From an uncultured Clostridia bacterium (GTDB lineage Bacteria; Bacillota; Clostridia; Oscillospirales; Acutalibacteraceae), in the NCBI GenBank assembly GCA_945788455.1, contig CALZMC010000059.1, forward strand, positions 1-5,277: a DNA stretch of 5,277 nt, read 5' to 3'. Made by a program: the position numbers and the translations under genes. The notes below the pieces were generated by a model. That model was not told where the DNA came from and searched no databases. It saw nothing but the letters and a program-made list of their open reading frames with translations. This document shows positions 1 to 4,530 of the stretch, one piece after another (the first letter of the stretch is position 1; every line of letters begins with the position of its first letter).

Positions 1-374
1 CTTCTTGCTTTTATACTACGCCAATTTTCCTTAATATTATAATATATATTATATATCTTTTGCAACACTTTTTTAAAACTTTTCAGTCGAATTTTTATCT
101 TTTTAGCAAGTGATATATGCATTTCCTTCGTATAGCGACCTACGGTAAAAGTAAAAAACAGAAAGCCAAGCAGCATGAACAAAAGATAAATAACCCTAAC
201 GCTTCCGTTGTTAAAAATCAAAAGATAACAAAAGACGACTATTGACGAAATAAGCCAAAACAAAAGGTCAAAGAAAAACCTGTCCCCGAGCACTAAACGA
301 GGCAGGCGAAAAAAGTCAAGAAGTACACCGAGACCTACTCCAACGAACACAGCATAAAACAGAGCCTCAGCCAC
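1..374 (-). CDS. yabQ: YabQ, spore cortex biosynthesis membrane protein (3' end off window)
   Basis: This is the first 124 codons of a membrane protein whose gene runs off the left edge. Translation from the GTG at 374 begins MAEALFYAVFVGVGLGVLLD. Three hydrophobic segments are visible, about residues 4-22, 33-54 and 59-78, followed by a Lys/Arg-rich tail (K91-K122). The D20-x-x-R23 after the first segment, the DLLFWL at 36-41 and the NNGSVR turn at 55-60 fit my knowledge of the YabQ family, which in Bacillus is an integral membrane protein of the forespore envelope needed for cortex formation. The start is fixed by an in-frame TAA at 387-389 and an AAAAAGG Shine-Dalgarno seven bases upstream. 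It overlaps the yabP stop region by 8 bases, suggesting translational coupling. It lies directly downstream of yabP, as in B. subtilis. The ORF is open to the edge, so total length is unknown. Confidence 0.88.
   Translation of the reverse strand, partial: MAEALFYAVFVGVGLGVLLDFFRLPRLVLGDRFFFDLLFWLISSIVVFCYLLIFNNGSVRVIYLLFMLLGFLFFTFTVGRYTKEMHISLAKKIKIRLKSFKKVLQKIYNIYYNIKENWRSIKAR
36..65 (-). promoter_or_regulatory. candidate sigma-A promoter inside the 3' part of yabQ
   Basis: On the minus strand TTGCAA (60-65) is followed after 18 bases by a perfect TATAAT (36-41); a second TATAAT lies at 48-53, too close to that -35 to be used with it. It would read leftward out of the window, presumably into the gene after yabQ (divIC in B. 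subtilis). The -35 hexamer is the same as that of the promoter at 4487-4515. The stretch is very AT-rich coding sequence, so chance matches are easy. Confidence 0.4.
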
Positions 375-642
375 CGAAAAGCCTTTTTAACACAGATGTA
401 CCTGAAAGCTTTTCGCAATAGGTCAAGGAAATAATCTTTCCGCTAACTACCAAATTTCCGCTGTCAACACTAAGCTCCTCAATGTGTAAAAGCTCGCCCT
501 TTATTGACAGCTCGCCGAAATCACATATAGCCAATATTTCCTGTTCGTTAAATTCGTCAACATCTGTTATTCCGGTAACAGTAAGACTGCTTCTGTTGTT
601 TAGCGTTAGCGTATGGTCGGTATGCTGTAATTCGTTATTCAT
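367..642 (-). CDS. yabP: Sporulation protein YabP
   Basis: A 91-residue soluble protein of the YabP/YqfC family. Members are small beta-rich proteins made in the mother cell during sporulation; Bacillus YabP is about 100 residues, so this is full length. Family-like features are the N-terminal HTLTLNNRSSLTVTGI (7-22), the DVDEFNEQEI stretch (28-36 region), FGELSIKGELLHIEEL (42-57) and the C-terminal GNLVVSGKIISLTY (62-75). There is no signal peptide or membrane segment. The ATG at 640-642 is preceded by GCAGGTGA and six T's, a good Shine-Dalgarno, but that sequence is also one arm of a hairpin (see 643-674). It lies 43 bases after rqcP and overlaps yabQ by 8 bases. YabP and YabQ side by side are diagnostic of a spore former. 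I saw no convincing sigma-E promoter in front of it. Confidence 0.92.
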   Translation of the reverse strand: MNNELQHTDHTLTLNNRSSLTVTGITDVDEFNEQEILAICDFGELSIKGELLHIEELSVDSGNLVVSGKIISLTYCEKLSGTSVLKRLFGG

Positions 643-674
643 AAAAAATCACCTGCTATAAAATATGCAGGTGA
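643..674 (-). promoter_or_regulatory. hairpin plus U6 that sequesters the yabP ribosome binding site
   Basis: In the minus-strand transcript UCACCUGC (674-667) and GCAGGUGA (656-649) form a perfect 8-bp stem with a 10-base loop, followed at once by UUUUUU (648-643) and then the yabP AUG. The 3' arm is the yabP Shine-Dalgarno. The element looks like a compact intrinsic terminator and also like an RBS-masking hairpin; which it is cannot be decided from sequence. The gap to the rqcP stop is only 43 bases, so rqcP-yabP cotranscripts must contain it. Confidence 0.65.
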
Positions 675-685
675 CAGATAATTTA

Positions 686-925
686 TTATATTTGCTCAAA
701 CATTTTTGAGGCGTCTTCCTTTAGTGCGTGCTCTGTAACAAGAAGAACTCTATATGATTTTACATTAGTGCCGAGAGTTATCTTAATTTCGTCTCCGACC
801 TTTACATCATATGATGCTCTTGCAATTTTTCCGTTAACCTCAACCTTGCCCGCATCACAAGCATCATTCGCAACGGACCTGCGCTTAATTATTCTTGATA
901 CCTTTAAATACTTATCTAATCTCAT
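686..925 (-). CDS. rqcP: RqcP (YabO), S4-domain ribosome quality control factor
   Basis: A 79-residue protein made almost entirely of one S4 RNA-binding domain, opening MRLDKYLKVSRIIKRR. The YabO/RqcP family (86 residues in B. subtilis, related to Hsp15) binds stalled 50S subunits carrying peptidyl-tRNA and helps RqcH add C-terminal alanine tails that mark incomplete proteins for degradation. Arg2 and Arg16, reported as functionally important RNA contacts in B. subtilis RqcP, are both present here, and the S4 core VANDACDAGKVEVNGKIA (18-35) is intact, with KVGDEIKI at 42-49. GGAG five bases before the ATG is a good Shine-Dalgarno. The gene follows hup by 104 bases with a hairpin terminator between them, and precedes yabP by 43 bases. 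The neighbourhood matches mazG-yabO-yabP in Bacillus, supporting orthology with RqcP rather than another S4 protein. I saw no clear promoter of its own. Confidence 0.92.
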   Translation of the reverse strand: MRLDKYLKVSRIIKRRSVANDACDAGKVEVNGKIARASYDVKVGDEIKITLGTNVKSYRVLLVTEHALKEDASKMFEQI

Positions 926-990
926 AATTACTCCATAAAACAGAACTGTTTATATTTATACTTAACAAAAACACATTTAGCTTAAGCACT

Positions 991-1019
991 AAAAATATAA
1001 GGCACCCGAGGGTGCCTTA
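991..1019 (-). terminator. intrinsic terminator downstream of hup
   Basis: On the minus strand TAAGGCACC (1019-1011) pairs with GGTGCCTTA (1006-998) around a CTCG tetraloop: a perfect 9-bp stem. TATTTTT (997-991) follows. On the plus strand no T-run follows, so it is directional. It begins 11 bases after the hup stop codon. A further 7-bp inverted repeat (983-989 with 1026-1032) encloses it and includes the hup stop codon. Confidence 0.75.
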
Positions 1020-1029
1020 GTTAAGGTGC

Positions 1030-1302
1030 TTATTTTACAGCATCCTTTAGAGCTGAACCAGCCTTGAAAGCAGGAACCTTTGTAGCAGGAATTGTGATTG
1101 TTTCCTTTGTACGTGGGTTTAGACCTTCACGAGCTGCTCTCTCCTTAACTGAGAAAGTACCAAAGCCGATTAGAGATACCTTATCGCCGTCTGCAAGAGC
1201 GTCCTTTACAGCATCGAATACTGCTGTAACTGCTGCTTCTGCATCCTTCTTTGATAGCTCTGCCTTTGCTGCAACTGCTGCAACTAATTCTGTCTTATTC
1301 AT
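1030..1302 (-). CDS. hup: HU-family histone-like DNA-binding protein
   Basis: A 90-residue HU protein, the normal length for bacterial HU. It is a dimeric nucleoid protein that bends DNA by inserting a proline from each beta-arm into the minor groove. The sequence starts [20 protein letters not shown]; the GFGTF signature is at 46-50, the arm carries R58-E-G-L-N-P-R-T65 with the intercalating Pro63, and the C-terminal [14 protein letters not shown] (76-89) is standard. GGAGG eight bases before the ATG is the strongest Shine-Dalgarno in the window, and codons are dominated by GCT/GCA/AAG/AAC-like choices, consistent with high expression; this biased usage opens a long false frame on the opposite strand. 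It starts 24 bases after mazG and ends at a terminator, so it can be cotranscribed with mazG. In B. subtilis hbs lies elsewhere; HU between mazG and the yabO gene is a Clostridia arrangement as far as I know. An IHF-like role is unlikely. Confidence 0.96.
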   Translation of the reverse strand: MNKTELVAAVAAKAELSKKDAEAAVTAVFDAVKDALADGDKVSLIGFGTFSVKERAAREGLNPRTKETITIPATKVPAFKAGSALKDAVK

Positions 1303-1326
1303 TTAAAATTCCTCCGTTTTTGCTGA

Positions 1327-2133
1327 TTACTCAGCTAATATTTCTTTAGCCTTATCCCACAACAAATCAAGCTCCTCTAAAGAAGAATTTTTCATTGAGA
1401 TGCCCTCTTTTTGTGCCAATTCTTCAACTATTTCAAATCTTTTGATAAACTTGTCGGTAGCACCCGTGAGTGCCTCCTCGCTGTCAACGTCAATGAATCG
1501 AGATAAATTTACACAAGCAAAGAGCAAATCACCGAATTCTTCCTTAACATTAGCAGAATTGTTATGCTCAATGGCTATTTTTAACTCGTTAATCTCCTCA
1601 TAAACCTTATCAAAAACGTCATCAATATCGTCCCAATCAAAGCCAACCTTCTTGGCCTTATGCTGAACCTTTTCGGCTCTCATAAGAGCAGGAAGCTCAA
1701 TCGGAATAGAATTCATTGATGCGCTTTGGTTTTTCTGTCCCTTTGACTTTGCTTTAGCGTTATCCCAGCTAACAAGCGCCTCTTCCTCATTATTTGCAAC
1801 AACATCGCCGAAAACATGAGGATGGCGAATAACAAGCTTTTGACAAATATCGTTGCAGACATCGTCAAAATTAAAGTTATCAAGCTCGCTCTCCATTTCA
1901 CAATGAAGTGCAATCTGAAGCAGGACATCGCCAAGCTCCTCGCGCATACCGTCAATGCTATTCTTATTTATAGCCTCAATGACCTCGTATGTTTCCTCGA
2001 TAAAATTCTTTTTTATTGAGTCGTGAGTTTGGGCTCTGTCCCAAGGACAACCATCAGGAGCGCGCAGCTTTGTAACTATTGAAATCAAATCATTAATATC
2101 GTATCTATCTTTAATTTCAAAATCAATAGCCAA
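1327..2133 (-). CDS. mazG: MazG nucleoside triphosphate pyrophosphohydrolase (tandem domains)
   Basis: A 268-residue MazG that hydrolyses NTPs and dNTPs to the monophosphate and pyrophosphate, cleaning the nucleotide pool. The first domain has the hallmark LRAPDGCPWDRAQTH (23-37), the metal-binding E46-E47-x-x-E50 and E66-x-x-D69, and RHPHVFGD (103-110). The second has E179-E180-x-x-E183 and E199-x-x-D202 inside EEFGDLLFACVNLSRF, so both acidic sites look intact. Length and layout resemble E. coli MazG (263 residues), whereas B. subtilis YabN carries an additional N-terminal methyltransferase-like domain that is absent here. The start is a TTG; no in-frame ATG or GTG precedes the PDGCPWD motif. 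Its Shine-Dalgarno (AGAGAG, about 7-8 bases upstream) is weak and sits in a small hairpin. The gene is 135 bases after the flippase and 24 bases before hup. The exact start is the main uncertainty. Confidence 0.93.
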   Translation of the reverse strand: MAIDFEIKDRYDINDLISIVTKLRAPDGCPWDRAQTHDSIKKNFIEETYEVIEAINKNSIDGMREELGDVLLQIALHCEMESELDNFNFDDVCNDICQKLVIRHPHVFGDVVANNEEEALVSWDNAKAKSKGQKNQSASMNSIPIELPALMRAEKVQHKAKKVGFDWDDIDDVFDKVYEEINELKIAIEHNNSANVKEEFGDLLFACVNLSRFIDVDSEEALTGATDKFIKRFEIVEELAQKEGISMKNSSLEELDLLWDKAKEILAE

Positions 2134-2139
2134 AAAACC

Positions 2140-2190
2140 ACTCTCTTTTTTAGAGTAAAAAATGAACGCACTATGGTGTTCATTTATACT
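2140..2190 (-). terminator. hairpin with U-run upstream of mazG (weak terminator or attenuator)
   Basis: On the minus strand AATGAAC (2184-2178) pairs with GTTCATT (2167-2161), and outer AGTA/TACT repeats (2190-2187 and 2157-2154) extend the stem across a small internal loop. TTTT (2160-2157) follows the inner arm. A second tiny hairpin, ACTCT (2156-2152) with AGAGT (2144-2140), comes next and covers the putative mazG Shine-Dalgarno before a T6 that runs into the TTG. Stems are AT-rich, so termination would be inefficient. Confidence 0.45.
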
Positions 2191-2213
2191 GTATTAGATT
2201 AACTTGCAGAACA

Positions 2214-2242
2214 ATAATACTATAAAATACACAAAAAAGCAA
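2214..2242 (-). promoter_or_regulatory. weak candidate sigma-A promoter for mazG-hup
   Basis: On the minus strand TTGCTT (2242-2237) is separated by 17 bases from TATTAT (2219-2214). The -10 matches five of six consensus bases and the -35 only three. Predicted transcription would begin near 2207, just before the hairpin at 2154-2190, giving a leader of about 75 bases. It is in the only gap of the cluster long enough to hold a promoter, but the match is poor. Confidence 0.3.
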
Positions 2243-2268
2243 GTATTTAAGCAAAATTTTAGGCTATT

Positions 2269-3900
2269 TTATGCTAATTTTTCCTTAATTTTCAAGGTTT
2301 TCGTTAAAATCAAGAGAATCAAATATATCATAACGCAAATCAAAACGGAAAAGATGAATTTTATCAGACTGAATTCTACATATTTTTTAGCATAATTCAT
2401 TATGAAATACGTTAGCGTTCCACACAAGACAGGAGCAAAAAACGCCTTTATTATCGAAATTTTTGCATTTGTTTTTTTGCGTATAGTAATAAGATTTAAA
2501 GCTACGATAACTAAAAATCCAACGAAGTTAGAAACGGCACTGCCGAGAATATTTATATCACTGTTAGTAACAAGAATAAAATTCAGCACTACTCTTGACA
2601 GCATAGAAATGATAAACGGCATAATTGTATTCTTTGCAAGACCGAGCGCATTACAAACATAAACAGTAGTTGTCGCGACACTGCAAGGCAATATCAAAAT
2701 GCCCATATATTCTAAAATTTTGCTACCGTTGTCAACAATATCGGCATTGCTATTCAAATAAAAAACCGACAGTATTTCCTCATAGAAAAGTGACAGAATA
2801 AGTCCGCCCATAACCGATAGAATGACAGAATATTTTATTATGCTTGACAAAAGTGACGAAAACCTTTCGCTGCTATTTTCATAAGCAGAGCTGATGGCAG
2901 GCACGGCCGTAACTCCAAGTGCCATAACGATTGACGGCACAAGATTTTTAAAATCAAGAACAGTGGCATATACTCCGAAAACATAAGTATAGATATCGTT
3001 TCCGTTATACGAATATGCCGTTTTCAACACATTTTCATCACAAAGAGAAAGAAAATACTGAATACCCGATGTGTCAACGAAATTCGAAATACTTTGAATA
3101 ACGGTTGCGCCGACAAGCATTGCACTAAAGCTCAACAGCTCGTTATATGCATTTTTTACATCAGCTCTGTCAACTCGCTTTGACTCAAATCGAATGCTGT
3201 CATAAACCCATGCAAAAAGCCACGCGATAATACTGCCAAAGGTTACACCAAGCATTGCCGATGCAGATGTCAGCGGATATATAAACGATAATGCCTCTTT
3301 TTCACTATTAAGCGTTATGCCGAAAATTGAACTGTTCAAATAGTAGCACTCGTACAAATATGACATCGTAAGTCTTGCAAATAACAGACCGAAAATCATT
3401 TTTGACAATGCCTCTAAAAGCTGACTTATAGCCGTTGCCTTCATATCAAGAAAGCCCTCGGCATAAGACCTGTGAACAGCACAAAGACACGAAAAAAGCA
3501 CTGACGGAGCAAGTGCCAAAACGGTATATATGCTTTTTGGAGATGAAGATATCAAAACAGTATAAGGCTTTGATACAACAAGCATAACTGCAAGACCGAT
3601 TATGCCGATTATGAAAAACAGTCGTTTTGATGCTATTTTTAGTGCATAAACCTTATTCATATCTCCCTTTGCATTATAACTACTGATAAGCTTAGTAAGT
3701 GCAATAGGAAATGCTCCCATTGTCAGAGCGTGAATAGGCAGACACAAATTATAGGCAATTGAAAAATAACCCCTACCCTCTGCGCCAATATACATAGTCA
3801 GCGGAATTTTATAAACTGCGCTTATTATCTTTACAATAACAGTTGATACAAGAAGAATAAAGGCAGATGAAATATACCTTTGCTTTAAATTCCTTTTCAC
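2269..3900 (-). CDS. SpoVB/YabM-like polysaccharide (MOP-superfamily) flippase
   Basis: A 543-residue, highly hydrophobic protein with roughly 12-14 membrane segments and no cleavable signal. It belongs to the MurJ/SpoVB/Wzx branch of the MOP exporters, which flip lipid-linked envelope precursors across the cytoplasmic membrane. Supporting features: a Lys/Arg start MKRNLKQRYISS, the first helix ending KIISAVYKIPL (24-34), an IGAEGRGYFSIAY loop (38-50), and GAFPIALTKLIS (62-73), all typical of the family; an internal copy-like region has VPSIVMALGVTAVPAIS. Position directly before mazG matches yabM-yabN in B. subtilis, so this is likely the YabM equivalent rather than SpoVB itself; substrate is unknown. 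I prefer GTG at 3900 over the TTG at 3915, because GGTGA at 3909-3905 then sits 4 bases upstream, the same spacing as in the preceding gene. A strong terminator lies just before the start, with no room for a promoter after it. Confidence 0.88.
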   Translation of the reverse strand: MKRNLKQRYISSAFILLVSTVIVKIISAVYKIPLTMYIGAEGRGYFSIAYNLCLPIHALTMGAFPIALTKLISSYNAKGDMNKVYALKIASKRLFFIIGIIGLAVMLVVSKPYTVLISSSPKSIYTVLALAPSVLFSCLCAVHRSYAEGFLDMKATAISQLLEALSKMIFGLLFARLTMSYLYECYYLNSSIFGITLNSEKEALSFIYPLTSASAMLGVTFGSIIAWLFAWVYDSIRFESKRVDRADVKNAYNELLSFSAMLVGATVIQSISNFVDTSGIQYFLSLCDENVLKTAYSYNGNDIYTYVFGVYATVLDFKNLVPSIVMALGVTAVPAISSAYENSSERFSSLLSSIIKYSVILSVMGGLILSLFYEEILSVFYLNSNADIVDNGSKILEYMGILILPCSVATTTVYVCNALGLAKNTIMPFIISMLSRVVLNFILVTNSDINILGSAVSNFVGFLVIVALNLITIRKKTNAKISIIKAFFAPVLCGTLTYFIMNYAKKYVEFSLIKFIFSVLICVMIYLILLILTKTLKIKEKLA

Positions 3901-3904
3901 ATAA

Positions 3905-3909
3905 TCACC
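3905..3909 (-). promoter_or_regulatory. Shine-Dalgarno deciding the flippase start (GTG 3900)
   Basis: GGTGA is followed by TTAT and then GTG at 3900-3898. The same core and 4-base spacing (AGGTGA-TTTT-ATG) precede the 155-residue gene. If translation began at TTG 3915, this motif would lie inside the coding region and the upstream bases would be the terminator U-run, which offers no Shine-Dalgarno. Confidence 0.7.
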
Positions 3910-3913
3910 AAGC

Positions 3914-3945
3914 AAAAAAAATTAAGGCAGTGAAATCACTGCCTT
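3914..3945 (-). terminator. strong intrinsic terminator between the 155-residue gene and the flippase
   Basis: On the minus strand AAGGCAGTG (3945-3937) pairs with CACTGCCTT (3932-3924) around a 4-base ATTT loop, followed by AA and an uninterrupted T8 (3921-3914). This is the best terminator in the window. It is 55 bases past the stop of the 155-residue gene and its U-run ends 13 bases before the flippase GTG. The plus strand shows no matching T-run beyond TTT. Confidence 0.85.
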
Positions 3946-4000
3946 TAAACTTCGTATATTTTTTATTTCCTGTGAGAGAGAAGATAATAGCTAAACTGTA

Positions 4001-4468
4001 TTACTCCTCAGTATCAGCCTCATCCTCTGAGTCAAAAAGCTCGCTCACATCAACATTCTCCTGCGAAGCGGATGAAAATTCATTTTGAAAAGCCTCTTTT
4101 GTCTTTTGAGCCATATTCATAACAGACTCGTAAAATTCTTCCTTCGCATACTCAATATCAATATTAAGCTCTTCACATTTCTTTTCGAGGTCGGTAATTT
4201 CATCTATCCTTGCACTAACCTCGCTTTCATCAGCACTGCCGTTTACAAAAGCATTGTACTGATATCTTCCAAAATCCTCATAAAGCTTATTTAGTTTAGA
4301 TTTAATATCAAAAAGCTCAATCTTCTTTTTACTGATTTCAATTCTTTCAGCGCTTTTCTTTCCAAAGACCTCTGCTGCGTTCTTTGTCTTATTTAGCATT
4401 TCTTCAAGCTTTGGATTATTTATATTCAAATCAGATGTGTTAAAAACATCTCCGAATTTTATTGCCAT
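4001..4468 (-). CDS. uncharacterised acidic coiled-coil protein, 155 residues
   Basis: I do not recognise this protein with confidence. It is soluble, with no signal peptide or membrane segment. A short N-terminal part (MAIKFGDVFNTSDLNINNPK) leads into a long charged helical region, about residues 20-75 and 82-128, whose heptad-like spacing suggests coiled coil, split by a GSADESE turn (77-83). The last 25 residues are strongly acidic and probably disordered (SELFDSEDEADTEE). The segment SAERIEISKKKIELFDIKSKLNKLYEDFGRYQY (39-71) resembles the helical part of small clostridial proteins that often end in a zinc ribbon; here no cysteine pairs are present (single Cys98), so that resemblance is only a hint. 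AGGTGA four bases before the ATG is a good Shine-Dalgarno. It has its own promoter and terminator and so looks monocistronic, between hemZ and the flippase. Codon use is like its neighbours. Confidence 0.85.
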   Translation of the reverse strand: MAIKFGDVFNTSDLNINNPKLEEMLNKTKNAAEVFGKKSAERIEISKKKIELFDIKSKLNKLYEDFGRYQYNAFVNGSADESEVSARIDEITDLEKKCEELNIDIEYAKEEFYESVMNMAQKTKEAFQNEFSSASQENVDVSELFDSEDEADTEE

Positions 4469-4486
4469 AAAATCACCTCTATATCT

Positions 4487-4515
4487 ATTATATTACAAAT
4501 TGTATTATTTTGCAA
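4487..4515 (-). promoter_or_regulatory. sigma-A promoter of the 155-residue coiled-coil gene
   Basis: On the minus strand TTGCAA (4515-4510), a 17-base spacer and a perfect TATAAT (4492-4487) form the best promoter in the window. The expected start of transcription is near 4480, exactly at the beginning of the AGAGGTGA Shine-Dalgarno, so the 5' leader would be only about 12 bases. A 7-bp inverted repeat covers the -35. Confidence 0.75.
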
Positions 4516-4520
4516 TACAA
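4500..4520 (-). repeat. inverted repeat over the -35 of the 4487-4515 promoter
   Basis: TTGTATT (4500-4506) and AATACAA (4514-4520) form a perfect 7-bp dyad around a 7-base centre. It overlaps the -35 hexamer and begins 10 bases after the hemZ stop. It could be an operator or the remnant of a weak hemZ terminator, but no U-run follows on the minus strand and it is AT-rich, so chance is possible. Confidence 0.4.
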
Positions 4521-4530
4521 ACAGATATAT

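Noticed and set aside
685..690. Perfect minus-strand TATAAT at the end of rqcP as a yabP promoter
   Set aside because: No acceptable -35 lies 16-18 bases upstream and there is no extended -10. I also found no convincing sigma-E type motif nearby.
1064..1306. 80-codon plus-strand frame opposite hup
   Set aside because: It is fully antisense to a clear HU gene. The open frame comes from HU's biased codons, and the product looks like no known family.
1340..1370. Possible hup promoter in the 3' end of mazG (TTGTGG-16-TATTAG)
   Set aside because: It matches only three of six and four of six consensus bases, inside coding sequence; read-through from mazG is the simpler explanation.
1713..1955. 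80-codon minus-strand frame inside mazG
   Set aside because: It is a different frame of the mazG coding sequence, which carries intact MazG motifs throughout.
2204..2662. Plus-strand frames of 63 and 86 codons (2204-2395, 2402-2662)
   Set aside because: They lie mostly antisense to the flippase C-terminus, have no Shine-Dalgarno, and have low-complexity composition that mirrors hydrophobic codons on the other strand.
3946..4000. Promoter for the flippase upstream of the terminator
   Set aside because: I scanned the minus strand for a -35/-10 pair; only TTCTCT-18-TATACG appears, which is too weak to call.
3867..4294. Plus-strand frames opposite the 155-residue gene and its terminator
   Set aside because: They cross a minus-strand terminator and promoterless DNA and have no ribosome binding sites; they are shadows of the coiled-coil gene.
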